A stretch of 64,000 bases of DNA from an uncultured Muribaculum sp. (GCA_910578835.1 CAJTSK010000010.1:7365-71364), one strand, 5' to 3'. Counted from the first letter of the stretch, positions 18,670 through 28,735 are shown. Notes: generated from the letters alone by a model not told the origin. Made by a program: numbers and translations.

Positions 18670-19854
18670 ATGGACAAGATACACAATTTATCACAAGCCA
18701 CAGGTGCTATCCTACTCCTCACCGTAATATTTGTGAGCGTAGCACAAAGTATACTATCACTGTTTGCGATAGAATTTCAATGGATTCTGCCCGCGGCTGC
18801 AGGAGCCGCGATACTGCTCACCTGTATATGGAGCGACTATTATCTCACAGCACTTAAAGGCATTACGGTGGCTCTGCTCATGCTCGCAATCGCCGTGGCG
18901 TGGAAATTTGCGATGCCCGAACTTGACATGATGGGAGTATTGCTGATGGAAGCCACCGCATTTATACTCTTCGACCTTATAGGCAGAATCGGACGTGAGT
19001 CGCAGGGAGGCAGCCGTCGCGCCCTGGTAATGCTGTTTATCTGCAACCCCGCAGTATTGTCGACCCTATATCGCGAAGGCTCCGACTTGACTTTCTATTA
19101 CTGTATGCTCATCACCATAGCTCTCGTGTATGAGCTGTGGTACCACGGACGTCTCCGCGACTGGGTGCTGCTCACCGGCACCATCATCGTGGCGTTCAGC
19201 AACGGAAAGGATATCATAGTGCTTGAAAGCTGCGTTGTACTCGCGGCTATAGTGTGGTGTGCCATTAACCACAGGAAGGCATTTGCATGGAAGCTGCTCC
19301 TTGCCGGCACTCTCTCGCTTATCTTTGCATTCAGCATCTACGGCTACAATCCTGCCGTAAGCGATTTCATTGCAGCCGGATATGTATTGCCCGGTCACGG
19401 CAACCCCATCTACCCTCATGCCGAACAATCAGGAATATATCTTGAATACAACCGTTTCACGACGTTACTCATATCGCTTATTGACCTCGCCCATCCGTTC
19501 GCCGGAAGCTGGAGCCATGGATTCGGACCGCTGATGCCGCTTATTATCGTAATAAGCGTAATCGCCTTGATAAAGTATTGCAACATACTCCCGACCATAA
19601 TATGGGCAATAATCATCATCGCCATAGCAAGCTGCTTTATTTTCGAGCAGTCGTGGCAGCCGCGTTACATCAGCCAGCTATGGCTCCTGCCCTCTGTCAC
19701 GGCATTTGCCATGAAGGAATATCCTCACCTGCGGTGGGCGACCGGCACACGCGACATGCTTGAGTTTTTCGGCATACTCGCGGCTGTAATTGCGCTCGCT
19801 GTGGCAACCTGCGCCCACATCACATTTGTGTACTACCCCGTCTTTAGTGATTGA
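18670..19854 (+). CDS. Polytopic inner-membrane protein of unknown function
   Basis: This 394-aa protein is almost wholly hydrophobic, with roughly ten predicted transmembrane segments and short charged loops (GRESQGGSRR, YHGRLRD). A central polar segment (about 225-255, GYVLPGHGNPIYPHAEQSG) may be extracytoplasmic. The overall look recalls GT-C glycosyltransferases or O-antigen-type membrane enzymes, but I see no diagnostic catalytic motif and do not assign a function. It is divergent from priA, and a promoter for the next gene begins directly after its stop codon. Confidence 0.8.
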   Translation: MDKIHNLSQATGAILLLTVIFVSVAQSILSLFAIEFQWILPAAAGAAILLTCIWSDYYLTALKGITVALLMLAIAVAWKFAMPELDMMGVLLMEATAFILFDLIGRIGRESQGGSRRALVMLFICNPAVLSTLYREGSDLTFYYCMLITIALVYELWYHGRLRDWVLLTGTIIVAFSNGKDIIVLESCVVLAAIVWCAINHRKAFAWKLLLAGTLSLIFAFSIYGYNPAVSDFIAAGYVLPGHGNPIYPHAEQSGIYLEYNRFTTLLISLIDLAHPFAGSWSHGFGPLMPLIIVISVIALIKYCNILPTIIWAIIIIAIASCFIFEQSWQPRYISQLWLLPSVTAFAMKEYPHLRWATGTRDMLEFFGILAAVIALAVATCAHITFVYYPVFSD

Positions 19855-19856
19855 TA

Positions 19857-19887
19857 TTGCTTTTTTGATAATATTGAAGTATCTTTG
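19857..19887 (+). promoter_or_regulatory. Promoter for yjbQ-rsgA-tsaC
   Basis: -33 TTG (19857-19859), a 20-nt spacer and -7 TATCTTTG (19880-19887) lie 22 nt before the ATG at 19910. Confidence 0.78.
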
Positions 19888-19909
19888 TGTTATAATCAAT
19901 AACCAAGCC

Positions 19910-20323
19910 ATGATACTGCAAAAAGAAATAAAACTCGCCCCACGCTCAAAGGGTTTACACCTCATCACGGGAGAAATATCAAGAATACTTCCGGCGCTCC
20001 CTGACAAGGGTATCATCAACCTGTTTCTTAAACATACTTCGGCGGCATTGATGTTGACAGAAAATGCCGACCCTGATGTGCGCAAAGACCTCAATGAGAT
20101 TCTTGACCGCGTGGCACCTGAAGGAGCGCCATACTATCTCCACACAGCCGAAGGCGACGATGACATGGCTGCTCATGCAAAGACGGTGATGCTCGGCTCA
20201 TCGCTTACCATCCCCATTACCGACGGATACCTCAACATAGGCACCTGGCAGGGCATATTCCTGTGTGAGTTCCGTGACCACGGAGGTCCGCGCGACCTGG
20301 TGATAACCATAATCGGAGAATAA
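19910..20323 (+). CDS. yjbQ: YjbQ/UPF0047 family protein
   Basis: The 137-aa product has the family hallmarks: a FLKHTSAALMLTENADPDV stretch, the HTAEGDDDMAAH region, and the C-terminal LGTWQG-like NIGTWQGIFLCEFRDHG with LVITIIGE. Members have been linked to weak thiamine-phosphate-synthase activity, but their physiological role is unsettled. I chose the ATG at 19910, which lies 22 nt after a strong -7 box. The longer in-frame extension runs through the end of the previous gene. rsgA follows after 9 nt. Confidence 0.92.
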   Translation: MILQKEIKLAPRSKGLHLITGEISRILPALPDKGIINLFLKHTSAALMLTENADPDVRKDLNEILDRVAPEGAPYYLHTAEGDDDMAAHAKTVMLGSSLTIPITDGYLNIGTWQGIFLCEFRDHGGPRDLVITIIGE

Positions 20324-20332
20324 CCCACTGAA

Positions 20333-21265
20333 ATGAAAGGACTCGTAATAAAAAATACAGGAAGCTGGTATGTCGTCCACACTGAACAGGGCGACATCAA
20401 CTGCAAGATTAAAGGCAATTTCAGAATCAAAGGCATACGCACCACCAATCCGGTGGCGGTAGGCGACCGCGTTGACATCATCGTCAATCCTGACGGCAAT
20501 GCCTTTATCACGGCAATAGAGCCTCGCGACAACTATATCATACGCAAGGCGATAAACCTGTCGAAAGAGTCCCACATAATCGCGGCAAACATTGACCAGG
20601 CATTTCTGGTGGTCACTCTTGCCCATCCGGTCACCTCGACCACTTTCATCGACCGCTTCCTCGCCACAGCCGAGGCTTACCGAATAAAGACAATCCTGCT
20701 TATCAACAAGACCGACCTCCTGACAGAGGAGGAAGACAAGGAGTACCTTGACGCGGTAAGCTATCTATATAGCTCCATCGGCTACGAGGTGATGCATGTG
20801 TCGGGGCTGACAGGCGAAGGCATCGACAAGCTACGCCAACGTATCAGCGACAAGATTTCACTGTTTTCGGGCAACTCCGGCGTAGGAAAGTCGACTATCA
20901 TAAACGACCTGCTCCCCGGACTCGGACTACGCACGGCAGCAATATCAGACATCCATGACACGGGAATGCACACAACCACATTCTCCGGCATGTTTCCTGT
21001 GCCGGGCGGAGGCTGGATTATCGACACCCCCGGGATAAAGGGCTTTGGCACTATCGACTTTGAACGCGGGGAGATAGCCCATTTCTTCCCCGATATATTT
21101 GAGATATCCCACGACTGCCGCTACAACAACTGCACCCACACCCACGAACCGGGATGTGCCGTGCTGGAAGCTCTGAACGAGCACCGCATAGCCCAATCGC
21201 GCTATAACTCATATCTCAGCATACTTGACGACCTAAACCCGGAAAAATACCGAAAACCATATTGA
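20333..21265 (+). CDS. rsgA: Ribosome small-subunit GTPase RsgA
   Basis: This is a circularly permuted GTPase acting in late 30S maturation. It has an N-terminal OB-fold (about 1-65), G4 NKTD (125-128), G1 GNSGVGKST (180-188), and G3 DTPGIKGFG after G1, which is the permuted order. The C-terminal zinc motif is [14 protein letters not shown]. The 310-aa length is normal. Its stop codon lies 2 nt before the chosen tsaC start, suggesting translational coupling in a yjbQ-rsgA-tsaC operon. Confidence 0.97.
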   Translation: MKGLVIKNTGSWYVVHTEQGDINCKIKGNFRIKGIRTTNPVAVGDRVDIIVNPDGNAFITAIEPRDNYIIRKAINLSKESHIIAANIDQAFLVVTLAHPVTSTTFIDRFLATAEAYRIKTILLINKTDLLTEEEDKEYLDAVSYLYSSIGYEVMHVSGLTGEGIDKLRQRISDKISLFSGNSGVGKSTIINDLLPGLGLRTAAISDIHDTGMHTTTFSGMFPVPGGGWIIDTPGIKGFGTIDFERGEIAHFFPDIFEISHDCRYNNCTHTHEPGCAVLEALNEHRIAQSRYNSYLSILDDLNPEKYRKPY

Positions 21266-21267
21266 CC

Positions 21268-21879
21268 ATGACCATCCTGCCAATGTATCCGACGAGTCTC
21301 AATGAAAAGTATCTTGAGCACGCCGTAGACACTCTCCGCTCCGGAGGTATCATCATCTACCCTACCGACACCCTCTATGCCATTGGCTGCGATGCACTAA
21401 ACAACAATGCCATAGAACGCATATGCCGTATAAAAGGCATAAATCCGCAGAAGACCGAGCTGTCAATAATATGCCACGACATATCGCAAGCCGCCGAATA
21501 TGCCCGCATCGACAACCGCGCGTTCAAGATGCTTAAAGAGTATCTTCCGGGACCGTTCACCTTCCTGCTACCCTCTTCAACCCGCCTGCCTAAAGTGTTC
21601 AAAGGGAGAAAGACAGTTGGCATACGTATACCGGACAACCCGATTCCCACTGCAATAGCCGGAATGCTTGGCAATCCGATATTGACCACATCAGTGGAAG
21701 ATGACGGCGAAGGGAGCCTAATCTATCCGCAGTCGCTCGCCATACAGTATGACGGCTCTGCCGACCTCATCATCGATGGCGGGGAGGGCAACGAAATCCC
21801 CTCGACCGTAGTAGATATCACCGACAGCTCAGCCCCTGTAATCGTGCGCCAAGGCGCAGGCTACATCGACCTGCCGTGA
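21268..21879 (+). CDS. tsaC: L-threonylcarbamoyladenylate synthase (Sua5/YrdC/TsaC family)
   Basis: This enzyme makes threonylcarbamoyl-AMP for the t6A modification of ANN-decoding tRNAs. The YrdC-domain signatures are SGGIIIYPTDTLYAIGCDA, the KGINPQKTEL loop, PGPFTFLLP and KTVGIRIPDNPIP. At 203 aa it is the short form without the Sua5 C-terminal domain. I used the ATG at 21268. A TTG at 21262 would overlap the rsgA stop, and an ATG at 21283 is also possible. Confidence 0.93.
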   Translation: MTILPMYPTSLNEKYLEHAVDTLRSGGIIIYPTDTLYAIGCDALNNNAIERICRIKGINPQKTELSIICHDISQAAEYARIDNRAFKMLKEYLPGPFTFLLPSSTRLPKVFKGRKTVGIRIPDNPIPTAIAGMLGNPILTTSVEDDGEGSLIYPQSLAIQYDGSADLIIDGGEGNEIPSTVVDITDSSAPVIVRQGAGYIDLP

Positions 21880-21923
21880 CCCGGTACACATCCTGACTCC
21901 TGCCATCCATCATTTATAGCAAG

Positions 21924-23159
21924 CTATAATTTACGACCACTCTTGTCGATAAAATACCAGTCGTCGCTTTCCCAATAATGGTATTCGCCCCGACTTCCCT
22001 CCACTTCTTTCATTTGTCCGCAATCTGTGACTTTTGCCTTCCCGTTCTCAAAAGGAAATCCAAATGAAAACCGGGGTGTTATGACCGTGTTGCCTTTCTC
22101 ATCGGCATATCCAATTCTTCCTCTTTCATCCACTATGCGATAAAGCCCGTCTCTGACATAATCATCACCATTGTCATATTGAAAAGCCGGATATTTCGTA
22201 TTCAACCTGTCGTCATAATCAGTCTTTTTAAACATTACACGCAAAGTCATCCACTGTTCGACAGGCATTGAATCAAATGTGCCTGGAGTAAACTTCGGGA
22301 AAGACCTCACTATCCTGACGGCTTCAGCATCAAGATAAGAGTCCTTGCTCTTCACGACTTTAATCGAGTCAATATCTCCGGACTTATCAACAAGAAACTG
22401 CACGACAACCCTACCTTGTATGTTTTCATCGTAAGCCTCTTTGGGATACCTGAGATTGTCATAGATATATTTTATCATGGCTCCGTCGCCGCCCGGAAAC
22501 TGAGGTAGTGTCTCGTGGTCAATACAAGACTGCTCCTCGGCTTGCTTTTCATTTACCTCAACTTCTTCTTTTTCAAGGATAATTCCTACTTTGTCGGCTC
22601 GCTTAAACCGTAGTAACGGAGAGTCGAACACCTCTTTTCTGAAAACTTCTATTGCAGAGTCGTTTGAAGCTTCGAGCGTTACTTCCACAGTTCCGTCGAC
22701 ATTCGAACTGCAACTCATGTTTATGTCGACCGGTGAGCGCTCTACTGCTTTTAAAAGCGAATCGGTCACGGCACGTTGCTCATTCCAGCAGAACAACCCC
22801 ATTCCCATGTCAAACCCGTCTCCTTGAAGCATATCCTCAAGCATTCGCCTGAGCTGAAGCGAATCACCGATTACATTTATGGTCAACCTGTCACGTTTAT
22901 TGACAAAGCACCCGGAGTACCAGTCAGGCAATGTCATGTCGGAACTTATGCCGATGCAATTTGAATCGCATCCTAAGGCGAGCGATAGCCGTTCGTAGTA
23001 AGTCCAAGCCGGTTCTTGAACCGCCCACTCCTCATCACTTTGCGTGGCGGCGACGGTCGCCGTACCTATATCGCCCGGAAGAGATTTATATGTACTGCGC
23101 GAACAGCTCACTGCCATCACCACAGCCCCACACAAAAGCATGTATATCAGCTTGCTCAT
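21924..23159 (-). CDS. Lipoprotein with TonB C-terminal-like and WG-repeat-like domains
   Basis: The SPII signal peptide has lipobox AVSC (Cys19). Residues about 30-200 match no family I recognise. Residues about 220-312 resemble a TonB C-terminal domain (FPGGDGAMIKYI, LRYPKEA, GRVVVQFLVDKSG, FTPG). The final 75 residues look like WG-type beta repeats (VDERGRIGYADEKGNTVITPRFSF, WYFIDKSGRKL). Classical TonB has an N-terminal membrane helix and a Pro-rich spacer, both absent here, so it is unlikely to be the energy transducer itself. A -7 TATATTTG (23189-23196) lies upstream, divergent from pepT. Confidence 0.75.
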   Translation of the reverse strand: MSKLIYMLLCGAVVMAVSCSRSTYKSLPGDIGTATVAATQSDEEWAVQEPAWTYYERLSLALGCDSNCIGISSDMTLPDWYSGCFVNKRDRLTINVIGDSLQLRRMLEDMLQGDGFDMGMGLFCWNEQRAVTDSLLKAVERSPVDINMSCSSNVDGTVEVTLEASNDSAIEVFRKEVFDSPLLRFKRADKVGIILEKEEVEVNEKQAEEQSCIDHETLPQFPGGDGAMIKYIYDNLRYPKEAYDENIQGRVVVQFLVDKSGDIDSIKVVKSKDSYLDAEAVRIVRSFPKFTPGTFDSMPVEQWMTLRVMFKKTDYDDRLNTKYPAFQYDNGDDYVRDGLYRIVDERGRIGYADEKGNTVITPRFSFGFPFENGKAKVTDCGQMKEVEGSRGEYHYWESDDWYFIDKSGRKL

Positions 23160-23248
23160 AATACAATGAAGCTTTGAATTACTGAAAACAAATATAAGCG
23201 AAAAATCGGAGAAAAAGAGAAAAATAGCAGTTAAAGTGGCGGCAGAGA

Positions 23249-23278
23249 TTGCTTATTCGAGAATTTCTTATAATTTTG
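23249..23278 (+). promoter_or_regulatory. pepT promoter
   Basis: -33 TTG (23249-23251), a 19-nt spacer and -7 TAATTTTG (23271-23278) lie 31 nt upstream of the ATG at 23310. Confidence 0.78.
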
Positions 23279-23309
23279 CATTCATTGAAACATTTTAAAA
23301 CATTCCTGT

Positions 23310-24530
23310 ATGAACGTAGTTGACCGATTTCTACAATATGTAAAGTTTGACACTCAAAGTGACGAGCTTACAAATCTCTGGCCATCGACTCCCGGTCAGA
23401 TGGAATTTGCACAACACCTTGAAAAGGAGCTACAGTCCATGGGTCTTGAAGATATAACCCTTGATGACAACGGATATCTGATGGCGACGTTACCAGCCAA
23501 CATCGAGACACCGGTGCCCACGGTTGGCTTCATAGCTCACCTCGACACTTCGCCCGACCTATCGGGTCGACATGTCACCCCGCGCATCGTGAAAAACTAC
23601 GAGGGCGGCGACATTACACTCAACGCCGAGAAAGAGATTGTGCTTTCTCCGCGTGAATTTCCCGAGCTCGACTCATATCGCGGACAAGACCTCATCGTGA
23701 CCGACGGAAACACCCTGCTCGGCGCCGACGACAAGGCAGGTATCGCCGAGATTATCTCAGCGGTAGACTACCTGATGAAACATCCCGAAATCAAGCATGG
23801 CAAGATACGTATTGCATTCAACCCCGATGAGGAAATCGGACAGGGCGCCCACAAGTTTGACGTAGAGCAGTTTGGCGCCGACTTCGCCTACACGATGGAT
23901 GGAGGCGAGATAGGCGAACTGGAATATGAAAACTTCAATGCCGCCGTGGCAAAGGTGACATTTACCGGTCGCAACGTACATCCGGGATATGCCAAGCACA
24001 AGATGATCAACTCCATACGCATCGCCAACCAGTTTACATCGATGCTGCCACGCTGGGAAACACCCGAGCATACCGAAGGCTACGAAGGTTTTTACCATCT
24101 CATCTCAATCGAGGGAAATGTGGAGAAGACCGTGGTCACCTACATAATCCGCGACCACGACCGCGACCGCTTCGAGCGCCGCAAGAAAGAGCTGGAACAT
24201 CTTGTCAGAAAAATCAACAATGAGTTCCCCAACAGCACCGCCATCGAAATCAAGGACCAGTACTACAATATGCGCGAAAAAATAGAGCCGGTCATGCATA
24301 TCATCGACATCGCAGAAGATGCCATGCGCATAGCCGGCGTGGAACCACATGTAGTACCTATCCGCGGCGGCACTGACGGCGCACAGCTCTCATTCAAGGG
24401 TCTGCCATGCCCCAACATTTTTGCGGGCGGACTTAATTTCCATGGACGATATGAGTTCATCCCCATACCGTCAATGGAAAAAGCCACCCAGGTCATCGTC
24501 GAAATCGCGCGCATTGTAGCCGAGCGATAA
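23310..24530 (+). CDS. pepT: Peptidase T (tripeptide aminopeptidase)
   Basis: This is a di-zinc M20B exopeptidase that removes N-terminal residues from tripeptides in the cytoplasm. Metal-site motifs are AHLDTSPD (His77, Asp79), [24 protein letters not shown] and the C-terminal [16 protein letters not shown]. There is no signal peptide. The 406-aa length is standard. miaA starts 3 nt after its stop, so the pair is probably one transcript. Confidence 0.96.
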   Translation: MNVVDRFLQYVKFDTQSDELTNLWPSTPGQMEFAQHLEKELQSMGLEDITLDDNGYLMATLPANIETPVPTVGFIAHLDTSPDLSGRHVTPRIVKNYEGGDITLNAEKEIVLSPREFPELDSYRGQDLIVTDGNTLLGADDKAGIAEIISAVDYLMKHPEIKHGKIRIAFNPDEEIGQGAHKFDVEQFGADFAYTMDGGEIGELEYENFNAAVAKVTFTGRNVHPGYAKHKMINSIRIANQFTSMLPRWETPEHTEGYEGFYHLISIEGNVEKTVVTYIIRDHDRDRFERRKKELEHLVRKINNEFPNSTAIEIKDQYYNMREKIEPVMHIIDIAEDAMRIAGVEPHVVPIRGGTDGAQLSFKGLPCPNIFAGGLNFHGRYEFIPIPSMEKATQVIVEIARIVAER

Positions 24531-24533
24531 AAG

Positions 24534-25448
24534 ATGGCTCAACTGACTGAAAAACCTACATTGGTCGTAATTACCGGACCTACAGGCTCGGGAAAGACCG
24601 ACCTGTCGATAAAGCTTGCGAGTCGGCTGGGATGTGATATCATCTCTGCCGACTCGCGGCAGCTTTTCCGCGACATACCTATAGGCACAGCAGCCCCGTC
24701 GGCAGCTGAGCTTGCAGCTGTGCGCCACCACTTTGTAGGAACTCTCGCGCTCGACGAATATTACAGCGCGGCGCGATATGAGGAAGATGTAATGGCTTTG
24801 CTACCCGCGATGTGGGAAAAGTCGCCATATGCTGTCATGTGTGGCGGCTCGATGATGTATGTCGACGCGGTGACGCGTGGCATCGACGACCTGCCTACGG
24901 TAAGCGACAGTGTGCGCCGACATGTCATGGAGCTTTACCAACGTGAAGGCATCGAGGGAATACGCGCCACTCTCCGCAATATCGACCCCGGATATCTCGC
25001 CATCGCCGACCTTGCAAACCACCGCCGTCTTATCCATGCCATTGAGATAAGCCTTGAGGCCGGACAACCTTACTCATCGCTGCGCACAGGCGCGGTTAAA
25101 GAGCGCCCGTTTAATGCCGTGAAAATGATGATTGACCATCCGCGCGAAGAGCTTTTTGACCGCATCAACCGCAGGGTCGATGCAATGGTCGATGCCGGAT
25201 TTATCGAAGAGGCACGCAAAGTCTACCCGCTGCGCCATCTCAACTCGCTCAACACCGTAGGCTACAAGGAGATGTTTGCCTTTTTCGACGGCACCATGGA
25301 TCTCGACACCGCCATAGCGCGAATGAAGAAAAACACACGAGTCTATGCAAAAAAACAACTCACCTGGCTGAAACGCGACCCGGAGGTAATCAGGCTAAAC
25401 CCCGACAACGCCCTTAACGAAGCTCTTGACTACTTAAAGATTTCCTGA
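24534..25448 (+). CDS. miaA: tRNA dimethylallyltransferase
   Basis: MiaA prenylates A37 of tRNAs reading UNN codons. The P-loop is GPTGSGKT (15-22), followed by DIISADSRQ and IGTAAPSAAE, which are family hallmarks. MCGGSMMYVDAV and the C-terminal KKNTRVYAKKQLTWLKRD are also diagnostic. The 304-aa length is normal. The last eight bases, including the stop codon, are the first bases of the 259-bp tandem repeat that follows. Confidence 0.97.
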   Translation: MAQLTEKPTLVVITGPTGSGKTDLSIKLASRLGCDIISADSRQLFRDIPIGTAAPSAAELAAVRHHFVGTLALDEYYSAARYEEDVMALLPAMWEKSPYAVMCGGSMMYVDAVTRGIDDLPTVSDSVRRHVMELYQREGIEGIRATLRNIDPGYLAIADLANHRRLIHAIEISLEAGQPYSSLRTGAVKERPFNAVKMMIDHPREELFDRINRRVDAMVDAGFIEEARKVYPLRHLNSLNTVGYKEMFAFFDGTMDLDTAIARMKKNTRVYAKKQLTWLKRDPEVIRLNPDNALNEALDYLKIS

Positions 25449-25699
25449 CCACCCAATCCTTTCCGTCAGGAAAATTCCTTGTGTAGCCGTAGTGTTGAGC
25501 GAAGCGATACCTATGGAGAGCCGCACAAACAACAATCGTTTCCCGGAGGGAATCATCAATCACGATATCCATGATGATTCCTCGCGGAAACAGCCTGTTT
25601 TTAATCACCATTTCCGAGGGTTTCGCTCCGCTCAACCCCCGGCTAATCAAGGAAGATGCCCATCCGGGCAACCTAAACATCGCCACGCCTCACCCCCGA
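25441..25699. repeat. 259-bp tandem repeat, copy 1
   Basis: This unit begins inside the last codons of miaA and is followed directly by a second copy. It contains a perfect 9-bp inverted repeat around the miaA stop (25441-25449 with 25465-25473), a perfect 10-bp inverted repeat (25549-25558 with 25572-25581) and a CGGAAA/TTTCCG pair. Minus-strand open frames across it show no protein character and are treated as chance. The first hairpin could terminate or protect the miaA mRNA. Confidence 0.9.
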
Positions 25700-25959
25700 T
25701 TTCCTGACCACCCAATCCTTTTCCGTCAGGAAAATTCCTCGTGTAGCCGTAGTGTTGAGCAAAGCGATACCTACGGAGAGCCGCACAAACAACAATCGTT
25801 TCCCGGAGGGAATCTTCAATCACGATATCCATGATGATTCCTCGCGGAAACAGCCTGTTTTCAATCACCGTTTCCGAGGGTATCGCTCCGCTCAACCCCC
25901 GGCTAATCATGGAAGATGCCCATCCGGGCAACCTCTACATCACCACGCCTCACCCCCGA
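25700..25959. repeat. 259-bp tandem repeat, copy 2
   Basis: This is the same sequence as copy 1 with about a dozen substitutions and one inserted T, so roughly 95% identical. The central hairpin carries one extra mismatch here. With copy 1, the following simple repeats and a short non-repeated stretch, it fills the 684-nt gap between miaA and guaA. I see no gene in that gap. Confidence 0.9.
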
Positions 25960-26089
25960 AATCTGAAAACTGAAAACTGAAAACCGAAAACTAAAAACTC
26001 CCTTCTGACAATATGCCCTTCTGTATCACACACCGGCAACCATGCCACAACAACAATTCTGAAATCTGAAAACTGAAATCTGAAAACTT
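25960..26089. repeat. Interrupted CTGAAAA/CTGAAAT short-repeat tracts
   Basis: Two clusters of 7-8-nt units (25960-26000 and 26060-26089; CTGAAAA, CTGAAAT, CCGAAAA variants) flank 60 nt without other features. They end just before the guaA promoter region and may replace its -33 element, since no TTG is found at the expected distance. Confidence 0.7.
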
Positions 26090-26094
26090 ATTCG

Positions 26095-26102
26095 TATATT
26101 TG
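26095..26102 (+). promoter_or_regulatory. Probable guaA -7 element
   Basis: TATATTTG fits the TAnnTTTG consensus and lies 30 nt before the ATG. No convincing -33 TTG is present upstream, where the CTGAAAA-type repeats lie. Confidence 0.55.
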
Positions 26103-26132
26103 CAGTGATTTCAAAACCCCAATCATCACTCT

Positions 26133-27656
26133 ATGCAAGAGAAAATCATAATCCTCGACTTCGGCTCGCAGACGACCCAGCTCATAGGGCGACGGGTGCG
26201 CGAGTTGAACACGTATTGCGAGATACTTCCCTACAACAAGTTTCCCCACGACGACCCGTCGGTGATAGGAGTGATACTTTCGGGAAGCCCCTTCTCGGTC
26301 TACGATGAAAAAGCGTTCAAGGTTGACCTCAGCAAAATCCGTGGCAAATATCCGATTCTCGGCATATGCTACGGCGCGCAGTTCATAGCCTACTCCAACG
26401 GCGGCACTGTAGAACCTGCCGGCTCGCGCGAATATGGCAGGGAGCATCTTGAACAGTTTGACAACCAGAATCCCCTCTTGCACGGGCTTCCTGAGCGGTC
26501 ACAAGTGTGGATGAGTCATGGCGACACCATCACCACGCTCCCCGACAACTTCAAGATTATCGCATCGACCGACAAGGTTGCCAATGCAGCCTACCAGGTT
26601 GAAGGCGAAAAAGTGTGGGGCGTGCAGTTCCATCCCGAGGTATATCACTCAACCGACGGCACTCAACTGCTACGTAACTTCGTGGTAGACATCTGCGGAA
26701 GCCGTCAGGACTGGAGCGCGGCTTCATTTATCGAGAGCACCGTAGCCGCCCTGAAAGAACAGGTAGGCGACGACAAGGTAGTGCTCGGACTTAGCGGCGG
26801 CGTCGACTCTTCGGTAGCTGCAGTGCTGCTCAACAAGGCGATAGGAAAAAATCTCACCTGTATATTTGTGGACCACGGCATGCTCCGCAAAGACGAGTTC
26901 AAAAACGTGCTTCACGACTACGAGTGTCTCGGACTTAACGTAATCGGCGTGGACGCATCTGAAAAGTTTTTCAGCGAACTCGCCGGCGTGACCGACCCCG
27001 AGCGCAAGCGTAAGATAATCGGCAAAGGCTTCATCGACGTATTTGATGAAGAAGCCCACAAAATCAAGGATGTAAAATGGCTCGCACAAGGCACAATCTA
27101 CCCCGACTGCATCGAGTCGCTTTCAATCACAGGCACCACTATCAAGAGCCATCACAATGTAGGCGGACTGCCTGAAAAGATGAACCTGAAGCTCTGCGAG
27201 CCCCTTCGCCTGCTCTTCAAGGATGAAGTGCGCGCGGTAGGTCGCGAGCTCGGCATGCCTGAACATCTTATCAAGCGTCACCCCTTCCCCGGACCCGGAC
27301 TTGCGGTACGCATACTCGGCGACATCACCCCTGAAAAGGTACGCATACTCCAGGATGCCGACGATATCTTCATCCAGGGACTGCGCGACTGGGGACTTTA
27401 CGACCAGGTATGGCAGGCAGGCGTGGTGCTGCTCCCCGTGCAGAGCGTAGGCGTGATGGGCGATGAACGCACCTATGAGCGCGCAGTCGCTCTCCGTGCC
27501 GTGACCTCGACCGACGCCATGACCGCCGACTGGGCACACCTCCCCTACGATTTCATGGCAAAGGTGAGCAACGACATCATCCGCAAGGTGCGCGGCGTCA
27601 ACCGCGTATGCTACGACATCTCCTCCAAGCCACCGGCAACAATCGAGTGGGAGTAA
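26133..27656 (+). CDS. guaA: GMP synthase (glutamine-hydrolysing); its 3' end is the island attachment site
   Basis: GuaA converts XMP to GMP. The glutamine amidotransferase domain has nucleophile Cys79 in GICYGAQ and the His167/Glu169 pair in FHPEV. The ATP-pyrophosphatase domain has the PP-loop SGGVDSS (221-227). The C-terminal dimerisation domain ends PATIEWE, the usual GuaA terminus. At 507 aa it is complete. The last 17 bases recur 16 kb downstream (43667-43683), marking integration of a genomic island. The island end restores the same C-terminal residues, so the enzyme should be unaffected. Confidence 0.97.
   Translation: MQEKIIILDFGSQTTQLIGRRVRELNTYCEILPYNKFPHDDPSVIGVILSGSPFSVYDEKAFKVDLSKIRGKYPILGICYGAQFIAYSNGGTVEPAGSREYGREHLEQFDNQNPLLHGLPERSQVWMSHGDTITTLPDNFKIIASTDKVANAAYQVEGEKVWGVQFHPEVYHSTDGTQLLRNFVVDICGSRQDWSAASFIESTVAALKEQVGDDKVVLGLSGGVDSSVAAVLLNKAIGKNLTCIFVDHGMLRKDEFKNVLHDYECLGLNVIGVDASEKFFSELAGVTDPERKRKIIGKGFIDVFDEEAHKIKDVKWLAQGTIYPDCIESLSITGTTIKSHHNVGGLPEKMNLKLCEPLRLLFKDEVRAVGRELGMPEHLIKRHPFPGPGLAVRILGDITPEKVRILQDADDIFIQGLRDWGLYDQVWQAGVVLLPVQSVGVMGDERTYERAVALRAVTSTDAMTADWAHLPYDFMAKVSNDIIRKVRGVNRVCYDISSKPPATIEWE
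27640..27656 (+). other. Left attachment site (attL) in guaA 3' end
   Basis: CAATCGAGTGGGAGTAA encodes the end of GuaA (IEWE-stop). Its first 13 bases are identical to 43667-43679, and 16 of 17 bases match over the full stretch. This is the left boundary of the island. Confidence 0.85.
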
Positions 27657-27743
27657 TCAAGCCCCCTTGCAACCCCACTGAACTATAGACAGATACACCA
27701 CATTGGAGCAATCCACACGGATTGATGCCAGCCACTTATAAGA

Positions 27744-27786
27744 AATCCACGGTTAACTCGCTGAGTCAGCCGTGGATTCTCTTTTT
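27744..27786 (+). terminator. Island-borne terminator downstream of guaA
   Basis: A stem of up to 16 bp with one mismatch and a 3-nt loop (outer arms 27744-27752 and 27770-27778) is followed by CTCTTTTT. It ends guaA transcription inside the island and probably also limits read-through into the convergent integrase operon. Confidence 0.85.
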
Positions 27787-27811
27787 GCCCGTTTTGGAAG
27801 AAACAGCCCCG

Positions 27812-28735
27812 TTATTCGTCCCCGAAATAGGAAAACGCCCCCGATTGTCCTTTTGAGTATGAAGCCCACTCTTCCTGTTTGTTCTCAAAATCTATGGCAT
27901 CGTCACTGTAGGGGTCTTCTGCATACCTCTCTTTGAGGATGGTGACACGTTCATTGAGGAAGCATCGGATTTTCCAATACGTTTGCTTTGCCAAATCAGG
28001 GCTGGGTGCTTTCTCCATCAAAACGTCCAGAGCTATGAGAATGTCTTCCCAGGCTCGCCAATTATGTGGATAACTATTGAGGATTCTCATACACATATCC
28101 TCCTCTCGGTAATAACGGTCAAACGCATCATCTTGAGATTGCTTCATGTCGGTCGCCCCCAGTGTACCCTGGTAGGTATCTATATTTTCTTCTTTCTTTT
28201 CTGGATTCTCTGCATTCTCTGTATTCTCTACATTTGCTGCATTATCTATATTGTCCTCACTTTGGGGGAGAAGCGGTTGCGATTGTGGGATAGTCTCAGA
28301 TGCTTTGACAAGATAAGATGGCTTCCATCCAGTCGCTTTATGCTGGTCGGTTTTGATTGCATAGTCGGGGTTCTTTATGCAATCCTCAAGGCTATACTTT
28401 TCCCATTGGAGCATTGCAGCCTCATTGAGCCTAAACTTATTGGGAGTTTGATTTTTGGATTTCCCATCCAACTTGACATCAACAATGCCAATTCGGTAGA
28501 AGGTGCTGATTGTGGCTCTAACCAAATTCTCACTGAGACGGCTTTCCGCTTGAAGGTCTGCATTAGACCGAAAGAACCAACCATCCCATTTCTTATTTTC
28601 TAACTTACTCCGATTCTCGAAGTATGATGATAACTGCATGAGCGTAAAAAGCATACTTCTGCAATTATTGTCCATGCAGGCTGTCAGATTCACGGGCATA
28701 GCCGTAAACTTATATTTGTGTTCGTTCTTCTTCAT
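27812..28735 (-). CDS. Winged-helix-like protein encoded after the integrase (orf307)
   Basis: The 307-aa product is of unknown function. Residues about 25-105 have the pattern of a winged-helix replication or excision-type domain (LMQLSSYFENRS, GWFFRSNADLQAESRLSENLVRATISTFYRIGIVDV). Residues about 155-195 are Glu/Asn-rich and low complexity. The C-terminal part is charged and helical. It overlaps the integrase gene by 4 nt (ATGA), so the two are translationally coupled, and a role in excision, attachment-site binding or replication of the element is a reasonable inference. The bases around its stop codon are part of the repeat shared with the right end. Confidence 0.7.
   Translation of the reverse strand: MKKNEHKYKFTAMPVNLTACMDNNCRSMLFTLMQLSSYFENRSKLENKKWDGWFFRSNADLQAESRLSENLVRATISTFYRIGIVDVKLDGKSKNQTPNKFRLNEAAMLQWEKYSLEDCIKNPDYAIKTDQHKATGWKPSYLVKASETIPQSQPLLPQSEDNIDNAANVENTENAENPEKKEENIDTYQGTLGATDMKQSQDDAFDRYYREEDMCMRILNSYPHNWRAWEDILIALDVLMEKAPSPDLAKQTYWKIRCFLNERVTILKERYAEDPYSDDAIDFENKQEEWASYSKGQSGAFSYFGDE

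Noticed and set aside
25414..25973. Pairs of similar 70-95 aa frames across the tandem repeat
   Set aside because: Their similarity only reflects the DNA duplication; the duplicated stretch is full of inverted repeats and has no promoter or coding signature.
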